DNA of 64,000 bases from PALSA-894 sp034669145 (GCA_034669145.1 JAXDNY010000060.1:1-64000); one strand, 5' to 3'; counted from the stretch's first letter, positions 40,396 through 49,678 are shown. Numbers and translations are program-made. Notes: generated from the sequence alone by a model not told the origin.

Positions 40396-41997
40396 CTAGC
40401 GCCGCAAAATGCCGCCCAGCGTCCCGCGCACGATCGCGCGGCCAACCGAACCACCCATGGAGCCGCCGATCGACTTGCCGATGTTGGCGGCGACCTGACC
40501 GGCGAGCTTGTTGGTGACCGAACGGGTGATCTCGCGCGTGATCAGTTGACCCGTGGAGAGGCGCTGGCCGCGCGGACGGCCGGTGCCAAACACCGAGCCG
40601 AGCATGCCGCCAAGCTGGCCGAGCAGTCCGCCACCCTCCTGCGGGGCGCCTTGCGGCGCTCCTGGTGCGGTGCCGCCCGGTTGGCCGGTCGAGACCGGCG
40701 CCGCTGTCTCGTGCGTGCGCCGCTGCAGCATCTCGTAGGCGGAATCGGAATCGACCGTCTGGTCGTATTTACCTTTCACAGGGCTGTTCCTGATGACACC
40801 CGCGCGCTCCTCCGGGCTGACCGGCCCGACGCGCGCCGACGGCGGCCGTACCATGCAGCGCTCGACCATCGAGGGCGTGCCATTGCCTTCCAGGAACGAC
40901 ACCAGCGCCTCGCCCTTGCCCAGTTCGCTGATGACGGTCGCAGTATCGAGCTTCGGGTTTGCGCGGAACGTCTCGGCCGCGGCGCGCACCGCCTTCTGGT
41001 CGCGCGGCGTGAAGGCGCGCAGCGCGTGCTGCACCCGGTTGCCGAGCTGCGCCAGCACCTTGTCGGGCACGTCGAGCGGATTCTGCGTGACGAAATAGAC
41101 CCCAACGCCCTTGGAGCGGATCAGCCGTACCACCTGTTCGATCTTGTCCATCAGCGCCTTGGGGGCATCGTTGAAGAGGAGATGCGCCTCGTCGAAGAAG
41201 AACACGAGTTTCGGCTTTTCGGGGTCGCCGAGCTCGGGCAGCTCTTCGAACAGCTCGGACAGCAGCCAAAGCAGGAACGTCGCGTAAAGCCGCGGGTTCT
41301 CCATCAGCTTGTCGGCGGCAAGGATATTGATGATGCCGCGCCCGTCGCGGTCGACCCTCATGAAATCCTTCATGGCGAGCGCTGGTTCGGCGAAAAATTT
41401 CGCACCACCCTGGTTCTCCAGCACCAGAAGCTGGCGCTGGATGGTGCCGATGGTCTGCTTCGAGACATTGCCGTACTGCGTGGTGAGATCTTTGGCGTGC
41501 TCGGCGATAAAACCGAGAATCGCGCGGAGGTCCTTGAGGTCGAGCAGCAGCAGCCCCTGCTCGTCCGCCACGCGGAACGCGATGTTCAGGACGCCTTCCT
41601 GGACATCGTTCAGGTCCATCAGCCGCGCCAGCAGCAGCGGGCCCATCTCGGAAATGGTGGCACGCACGGGATGGCCCTGCTCGCCGAACAGGTCCCAGAA
41701 CACCACGGGAAATTCGTCGGGCTGGTAGTCGAAGCCAAGCTCCTTGGCGCGCTTGACGAACGGCTCCTTCGGCTCGCCGACCGCCGCGATGCCGGACAGA
41801 TCGCCCTTGATGTCGGACGCAAATACCGAAACGCCCGCGCGCGAGAAGCCTTCGGCGAGGACCTGCAGCGTCACGGTCTTGCCGGTGCCGGTCGCTCCGG
41901 TCACGAGGCCATGACGGTTGCCATAGCGCAGCGCCAGATACTCCGGCTTGACGCTCTTGCCGACGAATATCCTGCCGTCCGTGTCGAGATCAGCCAT
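40396..41997 (-). CDS. HerA/FtsK-like ATPase of the DUF853 (YjgR) family
   Basis: The 533-residue protein opens DGRIFVGKSVKPEYLALRYGNRHGLVTGATGTGKTVTLQVLAEG, with Walker A GATGTGKT (about residue 34), followed by SDIKGDLSG, a Walker B FFFDEAHLLF and an arginine-finger region FVTQNPLDVPDKVLAQLGNRVQHALRAF. The C-terminus is glycine-rich with IGGSMGGSVGRAIVRG. This is a RecA-fold pumping ATPase of the HerA superfamily; YjgR homologues have no settled role. It is not next to a NurA-like nuclease. Confidence 0.9.
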   Translation of the reverse strand: MADLDTDGRIFVGKSVKPEYLALRYGNRHGLVTGATGTGKTVTLQVLAEGFSRAGVSVFASDIKGDLSGIAAVGEPKEPFVKRAKELGFDYQPDEFPVVFWDLFGEQGHPVRATISEMGPLLLARLMDLNDVQEGVLNIAFRVADEQGLLLLDLKDLRAILGFIAEHAKDLTTQYGNVSKQTIGTIQRQLLVLENQGGAKFFAEPALAMKDFMRVDRDGRGIINILAADKLMENPRLYATFLLWLLSELFEELPELGDPEKPKLVFFFDEAHLLFNDAPKALMDKIEQVVRLIRSKGVGVYFVTQNPLDVPDKVLAQLGNRVQHALRAFTPRDQKAVRAAAETFRANPKLDTATVISELGKGEALVSFLEGNGTPSMVERCMVRPPSARVGPVSPEERAGVIRNSPVKGKYDQTVDSDSAYEMLQRRTHETAAPVSTGQPGGTAPGAPQGAPQEGGGLLGQLGGMLGSVFGTGRPRGQRLSTGQLITREITRSVTNKLAGQVAANIGKSIGGSMGGSVGRAIVRGTLGGILRR

Positions 41998-42398
41998 CGC
42001 TATGCTCCCGCGCAGCCAGTGCGCGCATGACGGTTGTGCCGCGCCGCTGCGCCGCCGTTATAGAGGGCGCGCTCCACGCTTTCCACCGGCCATAGCGTAG
42101 CCGAAATGTTCTGTGTCTCGCAGGTCACGCTCGCGAACGAATGCTGAGCATCGGCAATCGACTCTCTCGACGCTCGCAACATCTCGTGCTTGTGTTTCCT
42201 TCGAGGCATGTTCAAGATCATCGTAACCTGCCGTAGCGCGGGGCATGAGGGGGACCATGGTTACGTTCGATAGACGCCGCATCGCCGGCGAGTTTGGTGC
42301 ACGCGTACTCTGCCTCAATCACTTCACCTGACACTCTGCACCCGCGTGGCGCGCCCTTGGTTGTCGCGACGCGCCGGGACGGAACGAAGGAGACGCGC
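41998..42398. other. Intergenic region without a supported gene
   Basis: Around 400 bases lie between two divergent genes. Frames of 70-85 codons exist on the minus strand, but their products look random and lack RBS. The stretch from 42090 to 42250 is less GC rich and may contain the promoters. No clear repeats were found. Confidence 0.4.
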
Positions 42399-42806
42399 GT
42401 GTCCTATCCTCTCAGGGCGATCGCAGGCATCGGCCCCGCGATGGCGGCCAGGTTGAAGGCGCTCGGCATTCGGACCACCGAAAAGCTGCTGGAGGCGTCG
42501 AAGACCGCGAAAGACCGCAAGAATCTCGCCGAAAAGCTCGATGTCGACGAGCAAACGGTGCTGCGCTGGGCGAATCTCGCCGATCGCATGCGCATCAAAG
42601 GCGTGCGCGAGCCCTATGCGGAGCTGCTCAAGGATGCCGGCGTGGACACCGTGAAGGAGCTGAAATACCGCAATCCCGGGCGGCTCGCCGAGGCGATGGC
42701 TGCGGCCAATGAAAAGCGCAAGCGCGTGCAACTGCTCCCCTCCGAGAAGCGCGTGGGGCACTGGATCGAGGCGGCCCGGAAGTTGCCGCTGAAGATCACT
42801 TACTAG
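42399..42806 (+). CDS. DUF4332 helix-hairpin-helix protein
   Basis: The GTG at 42399 is chosen because AAGGAG ends six bases upstream; the open frame begins earlier in non-coding-like sequence. The 135-residue product starts SYPLRAIAGIGPAMAARLKALGIRTTEKLLEA and has a second hairpin motif around YAELLKDAGVDTVKELKYRNPGRL. This pair of helix-hairpin-helix units is the DUF4332 fold, likely non-specific DNA binding. It ends 52 bases before folP. Confidence 0.85.
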   Translation: MSYPLRAIAGIGPAMAARLKALGIRTTEKLLEASKTAKDRKNLAEKLDVDEQTVLRWANLADRMRIKGVREPYAELLKDAGVDTVKELKYRNPGRLAEAMAAANEKRKRVQLLPSEKRVGHWIEAARKLPLKITY

Positions 42807-42858
42807 TGCCGTTCCCGGGTCTGCGTCGCACCGTTTCACGCTGCGCCGCGCCCGGGAC

Positions 42859-43740
42859 ATGCTTGACTCCCCTGCGGCGTCGCCGCAAAGCGGCGCGATG
42901 GCGCTGACGAATTCCACCACGCGGAATAAGATTGAGCTTGGCCGGTTGCTCGGCGAGCGCCGTCCGCTGGTGATGGGGATCCTCAACGTCACGCCGGACT
43001 CGTTTTCCGACGGCGGCCGGTTCATCGATCCTGAGGTTGCGCTGGCGCACGGACGCCGCATGCAAGCCGAAGGGGCGGATATCCTCGACGTCGGCGCGGA
43101 ATCGACCCGCCCCTATATCGGCGTGAAGCCGGTCTCGCTCGATGAGGAACTTGCACGCCTCAGGCCGGTGCTGCGGCCAGTCGTTCAGCTTGGCCTGCCG
43201 GTTTCGATCGACACCATCAAGGCGAAGGCCGCCGCGTGGGCGCTGGGACAAGGTGCTGCGATCCTCAATGACGTGTGGGGCCTGCAACGCGATCCCGACA
43301 TGGCGCGCGTCGCCGTCGAGCACGGCGTGCCGGTGATCGTGATGCACAACCGCGAGGCGCCCGACCCCGCGCTCGACATCATGGCGGACGCGAAGGCGTT
43401 CTTCTCCCGTTCGCTCGATATCGCGGCGAAAGCCGGCATTATGCGCGACCGTATCGTGCTCGACCCCGGCATCGGCTTCGGCAAGACGCCGGAGCAGAGC
43501 ATCACGATGATCGCGCGGCTTGCCGAGTTGCGTTCGTTCGGACTGCCGCTGCTGATGGGGCTTTCGCGCAAGCGGTTCATCGACTTCGTTTCGCCGTCCA
43601 AACCGGGCGAGCGCATCGGCGGCTCGATTGCTGGCAACGTGCTGGCGGCGCTTTCCGGCGCCGACATCGTGCGCGTGCACGACGTGGCCGAGACCGTGCA
43701 GGCGCTGCGCGTCGTGGATGCGATCCAGAAGGCGCGATGA
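42859..43740 (+). CDS. folP: Dihydropteroate synthase
   Basis: The 293-residue enzyme has both pterin signatures, LVMGILNVTPDSFSDGG and GADILDVGAESTRP, plus ILNDVWGLQRDPDMA, PVIVMHN, IVLDPGIGFGKT and LMGLSRKRFI. It joins para-aminobenzoate to the pterin pyrophosphate in folate synthesis. The first methionine at 42859 gives a slightly long N-terminus; the ATG at 42898 is a plausible alternative. folK begins one base after the stop; folB, usually between them, is absent. Confidence 0.95.
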   Translation: MLDSPAASPQSGAMALTNSTTRNKIELGRLLGERRPLVMGILNVTPDSFSDGGRFIDPEVALAHGRRMQAEGADILDVGAESTRPYIGVKPVSLDEELARLRPVLRPVVQLGLPVSIDTIKAKAAAWALGQGAAILNDVWGLQRDPDMARVAVEHGVPVIVMHNREAPDPALDIMADAKAFFSRSLDIAAKAGIMRDRIVLDPGIGFGKTPEQSITMIARLAELRSFGLPLLMGLSRKRFIDFVSPSKPGERIGGSIAGNVLAALSGADIVRVHDVAETVQALRVVDAIQKAR

Positions 43741-43741
43741 C

Positions 43742-44227
43742 GTGGAAGCGCTGCTCGGGCTCGGAGGCAATGTCGGCGACGTGCGGGCAACGCTCGATGC
43801 GGCGGTTGCGCGCTTTGCCAGCGGCGCGGATGTGCGGCTGATCGCGCGTTCGTCCGACTACCGCACGCCGCCGTGGGGCGTGACCGACCAGCCGCCTTTC
43901 ATCAATTGCGCGATTGCGGTCGAGACATCGCTGCCGCCACGCGCGTTGCTCGATCGTGCGCAGAGCGTGGAACGCGCGCTTGGCCGCGACCGCGCGCGCG
44001 AGGAGCGCTGGGGGCCGCGAACCATCGACATCGATCTGCTCGCCTACGACGACCTCTTGCTCAACGAACCGGACCTCGTGTTACCGCATCCGCGGCTGTT
44101 CGAGCGCGCCTTCGTGCTGGTGCCGCTCGCCGAGATCGCGCCGGCTCGCCTGATCGCCGGCCGGCGCGTACGCGACGCGCTGGCGCAAGTCGATGCGGCA
44201 GGCATCGAGAAGCTGCCGCCACGATGA
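43742..44227 (+). CDS. folK: 6-hydroxymethyl-7,8-dihydropterin pyrophosphokinase
   Basis: The first in-frame start near the conserved N-terminus is GTG at 43742, one base after the folP stop, giving 161 residues beginning EALLGLGGNVGD. The HPPK signature RWGPRTIDIDLLAYDD, DYRTPPWGVTDQPPFINC, and LPHPRLFERAFVLVPLAEIAP are all present. It adds pyrophosphate to hydroxymethyldihydropterin, the substrate of folP. Close spacing implies one transcript. Confidence 0.93.
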   Translation: MEALLGLGGNVGDVRATLDAAVARFASGADVRLIARSSDYRTPPWGVTDQPPFINCAIAVETSLPPRALLDRAQSVERALGRDRAREERWGPRTIDIDLLAYDDLLLNEPDLVLPHPRLFERAFVLVPLAEIAPARLIAGRRVRDALAQVDAAGIEKLPPR

Positions 44228-44240
44228 ACCCTTGGCGCCA

Positions 44241-44256
44241 TGGCACTTTCATTGCA
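44241..44256 (+). promoter_or_regulatory. Sigma-54 (-24/-12) promoter upstream of mutA
   Basis: TGGCACTTTCATTGCA matches the consensus TGGCAC-N5-TTGC(A/T), with GG at 44242-44243 and GC at 44254-44255 at the exact required spacing. Transcription would start about 44266, 24 bases before the mutA ATG. The enhancer protein is unknown and no activator gene is adjacent. Confidence 0.55.
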
Positions 44257-44289
44257 TTCGATTGGCTTGGCCCGTGCTAGAAGTTTCTC

Positions 44290-46155
44290 ATGCCTGACGC
44301 CGAAGACCCTGCATTCGCTAGTGAATTTCCCGCCGCCACGCGTGAGCAATGGCTCCGACTGGTGGATGGCGTGCTCAAGGGCGCGCCGTTCGACAAGCGC
44401 CTGGTCGCGCACAGGTATGACGGGCTTGCGATCCAGCCGCTCTACGCGCGCGCCCCTGCTGCCCAGCCTGTGGCGGCACGCGCGCCGGGCCGCGCATGGA
44501 CCGTGATGCAGCGCGTCGATCATCCCGATCCCGCCGCCGCCAACGAGCAGGCGCTGCACGATCTGGAAAACGGCGCGACCGGGCTGACGCTCGTCATGGC
44601 GGGTTCGCTCAACGCGAACGGTTACGGTCTCGATTCATCCATCGAAACGCTCGATCGCGTCCTCGATGGGGTCTATCTGGATGCCGGTGTCGCCATCGAT
44701 TTCAACGTCGCCGCCGAAACCCGCGACGCTGCGAAGAATTTCGCCGCCCTGGTCAAGCGGCGCGGTATTGCGCCTGACACCATCGAGATGCGCGCGAGCC
44801 TCAATCCGCTGGGGCATCTGGCGGCGACTGGCGAGGGTGACTGGAAGACGATCGCGCCGGCCTTCGCGACGCAAATCGGCGAGCTTGCTACCCACGGCTT
44901 TCGGGGTCCGTTCGCCGTCGCGGACGGGCGCGTCATCCATAATGCCGGCGGCTCGGAAGCGCAGGAGCTTGCCTTCGCCCTCGCCAGCGCGGTCGCCGAT
45001 CTGCGCGCGCTCGAAGCGTCCGGCATCGCCCTCGATGCGGCACGGCGCATGATCTATTTCCGCCTCGCCGCGGATGCCGACCAATTCCTCACTATCGCGA
45101 AATTTCGCTCCATCCGAAAGCTCTGGGCGCGCGTCGAACAGGCGTGCGGGCTTGCACCCGCGCCGGCTCATGTTGCCGCCGAAACCGCATGGCGCATGAT
45201 GACGCGGCGCGATCCGTACGTGAACATCCTGCGCTCGACGATTGCGGTGTTCGCCGCGGGCCTCGGCGGCGCGGACGCCATCACGGTGCTACCCTTTACC
45301 GCCGCGATCGGCTTGCCCGATCGCTTCGCGCGGCGCGTCGCGCGCAATACGCAGCTTGTCCTGCTGGAAGAATCCCACCTTGCGAAAGTATCCGACCCGA
45401 CGGCCGGGTCCGGCGGGATCGAAGATCTGACGCAGCAGCTTTGCGGCGCCGCGTGGGCGCTATTTCAGGACATCGAGAAGGCAGGCGGTGCGGCGGCCGC
45501 GCTTGAGCAGGGTCTGATCCAGAGCAAGGTCGCGGCCACGCGCGCCGAACGCGAGAAGAACGTCGCGCGGCGCAAGGACGCACTCACCGGCACGAGCGAG
45601 TTTCCCAACATTCATGAGGCGGCGGTGCATGTGCTTGAGGTCGCTCCTCAGCCCGCAAGCGGGGAGCAGAGCGCAGCCGCCCTGCCCCGCATCCGCCTCG
45701 CCGAGCCGTTCGAGAACCTGCGCGATGCGTCGGATCGCGCACTTGCCGCGACCAGCTCACGGCCGACAGTGTTCCTCGCCAATCTCGGCAAGCTTTCCGA
45801 CTTCACCGCACGCACGCTGTTTGCGAAGAATTTCTTCGAAGCGGGCGGGATCGAGGCCGCTACCAATGACGGCTTTGCCAGCCGCGACGACATGATCGCG
45901 GCCTTCAAAGCCTCGGGTGCAAGGCTCGTGTGTCTGTGCTCGTCCGACAAGGTCTATGCGGCCGAAGCGGCCGATGCCGCGCGGGCGCTGACATCCGCAG
46001 GCGCCGCGCCGATCTATCTGGCGGGCCGTCCGGGCGAACTGGAAGCCGCGCTCAAGTCCGCAGGCGTGCAGGATTTCATCTATGTGGGTTGCGACGTGGT
46101 GGCGGTGCTCACCCGGGCACACACTTTCCTCTCCGCTCAGCGGCGCCAGGCGTAG
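44290..46155 (+). CDS. mutA: Methylmalonyl-CoA mutase, small (beta) subunit
   Basis: The 621-residue protein shows the mutase barrel in a divergent form (WTVMQRVDHPDPAAANEQALHDLENGATGLTLVMAG, RRDPYVNILRSTIAVFAAGLGGADAITVLPF, ARNTQLVLLEESHLAKVSDPTAGSGGIEDLT) and a C-terminal Rossmann-like domain lacking the DxHxxG cobalamin motif, as expected for the structural subunit. It pairs with the large subunit at 46944-49100 to convert methylmalonyl-CoA to succinyl-CoA. The last 19 bases overlap the convergent FkbM gene. Confidence 0.93.
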   Translation: MPDAEDPAFASEFPAATREQWLRLVDGVLKGAPFDKRLVAHRYDGLAIQPLYARAPAAQPVAARAPGRAWTVMQRVDHPDPAAANEQALHDLENGATGLTLVMAGSLNANGYGLDSSIETLDRVLDGVYLDAGVAIDFNVAAETRDAAKNFAALVKRRGIAPDTIEMRASLNPLGHLAATGEGDWKTIAPAFATQIGELATHGFRGPFAVADGRVIHNAGGSEAQELAFALASAVADLRALEASGIALDAARRMIYFRLAADADQFLTIAKFRSIRKLWARVEQACGLAPAPAHVAAETAWRMMTRRDPYVNILRSTIAVFAAGLGGADAITVLPFTAAIGLPDRFARRVARNTQLVLLEESHLAKVSDPTAGSGGIEDLTQQLCGAAWALFQDIEKAGGAAAALEQGLIQSKVAATRAEREKNVARRKDALTGTSEFPNIHEAAVHVLEVAPQPASGEQSAAALPRIRLAEPFENLRDASDRALAATSSRPTVFLANLGKLSDFTARTLFAKNFFEAGGIEAATNDGFASRDDMIAAFKASGARLVCLCSSDKVYAAEAADAARALTSAGAAPIYLAGRPGELEAALKSAGVQDFIYVGCDVVAVLTRAHTFLSAQRRQA

Positions 46156-46847
46156 AACGTGTCTTCCTCGCGATCGGTCTGGTAACCCTTGGCGGTCAGC
46201 ATCGTCTCCACGTCGAAGGGCGTGACCTCGGCTTCCGCCGAATAGTCGATCTCCACGACGATATTTCTGATTCGTTCGAAATCCTCCGCGGCGATTCCCT
46301 TCAGCACCTCCATGAAGTAGCCCTCGACGTCGATCTTGAGGATATCCACCGCGGGAATCTTGTTGGCCGCCATCTCGGCCGAGACCGTCGAGGTCACGAC
46401 CTCGTGGGTCAAAAGCTCATCGCTGGCGGAGAGCTGCTGGACCCAACGCACCTTGTTCTTGTCGAGCAGCGTGCTGATTCCGGATACCAGCGGCGACTGA
46501 TGCAGCGTGAGCGTCCGGCCGCTCGAACTCGCCAAGGCGCGGTTGAAAGCGTGAACTTTCGTGGTCTCCGGGTCGACGAGACGTTTCACATTGGCTTCAA
46601 GGTAGGGAAACGTGCGCGGGCTCGCCTCGTAGCAGTACATCTCCTTCGGCTGATATCGCCGATGTGCCCAGATGCCGTAGAGCCCGATGTTCGACCCGAC
46701 ATCCATGATGATGGGATACTTCGGAATCCGCATCTCGGAATGGTAGTAGATCTGCGATACGAAAATTTCGTCGTAGATGTACTTCGTGTCCCGTTCGTGG
46801 GGGTCGATCACCGACAGGTCCAGCCCGCCGAAGGTCATTCGTTGCAT
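46137..46847 (-). CDS. FkbM family SAM-dependent methyltransferase
   Basis: The 236-residue protein has the FkbM fold: PIIMDVGSNIGLYGIWAHRRY (SAM-binding motif I), MYCYEASPRTFPYLEANVKRL, LKIDVEGYFMEVLKGI and a C-terminal VETMLTAKGYQ. These enzymes usually O-methylate sugars or secondary metabolites. It lies between the two mutase subunit genes on the opposite strand, overlapping mutA by 19 bases, and is less GC rich than its neighbours, so it looks inserted there. Target unknown. Confidence 0.88.
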   Translation of the reverse strand: MQRMTFGGLDLSVIDPHERDTKYIYDEIFVSQIYYHSEMRIPKYPIIMDVGSNIGLYGIWAHRRYQPKEMYCYEASPRTFPYLEANVKRLVDPETTKVHAFNRALASSSGRTLTLHQSPLVSGISTLLDKNKVRWVQQLSASDELLTHEVVTSTVSAEMAANKIPAVDILKIDVEGYFMEVLKGIAAEDFERIRNIVVEIDYSAEAEVTPFDVETMLTAKGYQTDREEDTFYAWRR

Positions 46848-46943
46848 TCACTTGTCCCCGTCTATGGCGCGCGGTGCGAGCCGTGATACTATGACGCGTC
46901 GCAGCAAAGGTGTGAACGGCCGGCTCTGGAAGATGGATATGGC

Positions 46944-49100
46944 ATGACCCGCGTCCCCGATTTTGCGGCTGTCGAATTTGCCGACGCCTCGATCTCCGCC
47001 GCGCCTGCCTCCGGCACCCCTTGGCTCACGCCCGAAGGCATTCCGGTGAAGCCGGCCTACGGGCCAGACGATCTCGCGGGCCTCGACTTCCTCGACACCT
47101 TTCCGGGCATCGCGCCCTATCTGCGCGGCCCCTATCCCACCATGTACGTCACGCAGCCGTGGACCGTGCGCCAGTATGCCGGGTTCTCGACCGCGGAGGA
47201 CAGCAATGCCTTCTACCGGCGCAATCTCGCGGCCGGGCAGAAAGGCCTCTCGGTCGCGTTCGATCTCGCGACGCATCGCGGCTACGACAGCGACCATCCG
47301 CGCGTGTCGGGCGATGTCGGCATGGCCGGCGTCGCGATCGACTCGATCTACGACATGCGCACGCTGTTCTCCGGCATCCCGCTCGACCAGATGAGCGTGT
47401 CGATGACGATGAACGGGGCCGTGCTGCCGGTGCTCGCTCTTTATATTGTGGCTGCCGAGGAACAGGGCGTACCGCCGGAAAAGCTCTCCGGCACGATCCA
47501 GAACGACATCCTCAAAGAATTCATGGTGCGCAACACCTATATCTACCCGCCCACGCCCTCGATGCGCATCATCTCCGATATTTTCGCCTATGCGTCCGAC
47601 AAGATGCCGAAATACAATTCGATCTCGATCTCCGGCTATCACATGCAGGAGGCGGGCGCGACGCAAGACCTCGAACTCGCCTACACGCTCGCCGACGGCG
47701 TCGAATATGTGCGCGCCGGACAGAAGGCCGGGCTCGACATCGACCGCTTCGCGCCGCGCCTGTCGTTCTTCTGGGCGATCGGCATGAATTTCTTCATGGA
47801 GGTGGCGAAGCTGCGCGCCGCGCGGCTGATCTGGGCCAAGCTGATGAAGCAGGAAGGCGCGAAGGACCCGCGCTCGCTCTCGCTGCGGACGCACTCGCAG
47901 ACCTCGGGTTGGTCCCTGACCGCTCAGGACGTCTACAACAACGTGGTGCGCACCGCGATCGAGGCGATGGCGGCGACGCAAGGCCACACCCAATCGCTGC
48001 ACACCAACGCGCTCGACGAGGCGCTGGCGCTGCCGTCCGACTTCTCCGCCCGCATCGCGCGCAATACGCAGCTCTTCCTGCAGCAGGAGAGCGGCACCAC
48101 GCGCATCGCCGATCCGTGGGGCGGCTCGTTCTATGTCGAGCGGTTGACCGCCGAGTTGGCGAAGAAGGCGTGGGGCCACATCCTGGAAGTCGAAGAGCTC
48201 GGCGGCATGGCCAAGGCGATCGAAGCCGGAATCCCGAAGCTGCGCATCGAGGAAGCCGCCGCCAAGGCGCAGGGGCGCATCGACTCGGGCGCGCAGTCGA
48301 TCATCGGCGTGAACAAATACAAGCCGACCGAGGAGAAGCCGATCGACGTGCTCAGGGTCGACAACTCGGCGGTGCGCACGCTTCAACTGGAAAAGCTCGC
48401 GCGGCTGAAAGCTGAGCGCGACCCAAAAGCCGTGGAGGACGCGCTTGCCGCGTTGACGCGCGCGGCCGACCGCGGCAATGGCAACCTGCTGGCGCTCGCG
48501 GTGGACGCGGCGCGTGCCAAGGCGACGGTCGGCGAAATTTCGATGGCACTGGAGAAGGTGTTCGGCCGCCATCGCGCCGAGATCAAGACGCTGTCGGGCG
48601 TCTACAAGCGGGAGGTCGGCATGACCGACGCCGTCGCGCGTGTGCTGAAGCTGGTCGCCGCGTTCGAGGCCGACGAAGGCCGCCGTCCGCGCATCCTGGT
48701 CGCCAAGATCGGGCAGGACGGCCACGACCGCGGGCAGAAGGTGATTGCCTCCGCCTTCGCGGACCTTGGCTTTGACGTCGACGTGGGCCCGCTGTTTGCG
48801 ACGCCCGCGGAAGCCGCGCGCCAGGCGGTCGAGAACGACGTGCATGTGATCGGCCTGTCGTCGCTTGCCGCCGGGCATTTGACGCTGGTTCCCGAAGTTA
48901 AGGCGGAGCTTGAAGCCCAAGGCCGCGGCGACATCATGATCGTGGTCGGCGGCGTGGTCCCGCCGCAGGACTACGACGCACTCAGACAAGCCGGCGCCGA
49001 GGCGATCTTTCCGCCCGGCACCGTGATCGCCGAGGCCGCCGAGGAGTTGGTCAAATCGCTCAACCGGCGGCTGGGGCACGCGAAGGAAGCGGCGGAGTAG
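46944..49100 (+). CDS. scpA: Methylmalonyl-CoA mutase, large (alpha) subunit
   Basis: The 718-residue enzyme begins with the barrel (YPTMYVTQPWTVRQYAGFSTAEDSNAFYRRNLAAGQ, GLSVAFDLATHRGYDSDHPRV, QEAGATQDLELAYTLADG, SLRTHSQTSGWSL) and ends with the B12 domain: KIGQDGHDRGQKVIASAF supplies the DxHxxG histidine (about residue 593), followed by a GLSSLAAGH and GGVVPPQDY. It isomerises methylmalonyl-CoA and succinyl-CoA in propionate use. GC content is typical for the genome, unlike the FkbM gene beside it. Confidence 0.96.
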   Translation: MTRVPDFAAVEFADASISAAPASGTPWLTPEGIPVKPAYGPDDLAGLDFLDTFPGIAPYLRGPYPTMYVTQPWTVRQYAGFSTAEDSNAFYRRNLAAGQKGLSVAFDLATHRGYDSDHPRVSGDVGMAGVAIDSIYDMRTLFSGIPLDQMSVSMTMNGAVLPVLALYIVAAEEQGVPPEKLSGTIQNDILKEFMVRNTYIYPPTPSMRIISDIFAYASDKMPKYNSISISGYHMQEAGATQDLELAYTLADGVEYVRAGQKAGLDIDRFAPRLSFFWAIGMNFFMEVAKLRAARLIWAKLMKQEGAKDPRSLSLRTHSQTSGWSLTAQDVYNNVVRTAIEAMAATQGHTQSLHTNALDEALALPSDFSARIARNTQLFLQQESGTTRIADPWGGSFYVERLTAELAKKAWGHILEVEELGGMAKAIEAGIPKLRIEEAAAKAQGRIDSGAQSIIGVNKYKPTEEKPIDVLRVDNSAVRTLQLEKLARLKAERDPKAVEDALAALTRAADRGNGNLLALAVDAARAKATVGEISMALEKVFGRHRAEIKTLSGVYKREVGMTDAVARVLKLVAAFEADEGRRPRILVAKIGQDGHDRGQKVIASAFADLGFDVDVGPLFATPAEAARQAVENDVHVIGLSSLAAGHLTLVPEVKAELEAQGRGDIMIVVGGVVPPQDYDALRQAGAEAIFPPGTVIAEAAEELVKSLNRRLGHAKEAAE

Positions 49101-49102
49101 GC

Positions 49103-49678
49103 TTAACGCCTGCCCAGACTACTTACGCATATTTCGAAACCTGGCAGCGCAGTCGCGCGCAACGTCTCGTTTGGCAAGACTTCACGCACATTCGTCCATC
49201 CAACTCCGGTCGGTCCTGTGTGGACCGACGTGACCTTGGTTGCCACATCGATAACCCACAGTTCACGCACACCGTACGTCGCATAGAGCAGCGCCTTCGT
49301 GCCGCGATCGAACGCCAAGCTCGAATCCGCGACCTCGATAACCAGCAACAGATCCGATCCTTTGACCTCGTGCGATTTCAGTTCTTCGCGGAAGATGCAA
49401 AGGTCCGGTTCAACAAACGTCTTCTCCGCAAGATAGATGCTGCTTTCAGAGCCGAACCAAAGCCCTTTTGGGAGCCAGGCACTGATCGCCAGAATGAAAG
49501 CAGTCTTCACACGCTCGTGAGGGTCATAGCTCGGCGACATCGGGACAATTTCCCCTTCGATCAGCTCGAACTTCTCGCTCTCGCCAAGCACACCCGCATC
49601 GATCATCCGCCGCACGTCCGAAACCGTGAAAGCCCGGCGCGGCAGTCCCTCGGCAGCTCTGGTCCATGCGACGTTCAT
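49103..49678 (-). CDS. Uma2 family (DUF820) PD-(D/E)xK nuclease-like protein
   Basis: From the ATG at 49678 the 191-residue product contains FELIEGEIVPMSPSYDPHE, FVEPDLCIF, LLLVIEVADSSLAFDRGTKALLYATYGVRELWVIDV, the DUF820 core whose V..PDL.V and E(V)..S.. residues form a nuclease-type site. Uma2 proteins spread with cyanobacterial and alphaproteobacterial mobile DNA; the biological role is unclear. It converges on scpA with two bases between stops and diverges from the lipoprotein gene. Confidence 0.9.
   Translation of the reverse strand: MNVAWTRAAEGLPRRAFTVSDVRRMIDAGVLGESEKFELIEGEIVPMSPSYDPHERVKTAFILAISAWLPKGLWFGSESSIYLAEKTFVEPDLCIFREELKSHEVKGSDLLLVIEVADSSLAFDRGTKALLYATYGVRELWVIDVATKVTSVHTGPTGVGWTNVREVLPNETLRATALPGFEICVSSLGRR

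Noticed and set aside
42000..42318. Two minus-strand ORFs of 73 and 86 codons between the HerA-like and DUF4332 genes
   Set aside because: No RBS, random-looking composition and mutual overlap in different frames.
46848..49079. Minus-strand ORF of 743 codons opposite scpA
   Set aside because: Shadow frame caused by the high GC third positions of scpA; low-complexity product without motifs.
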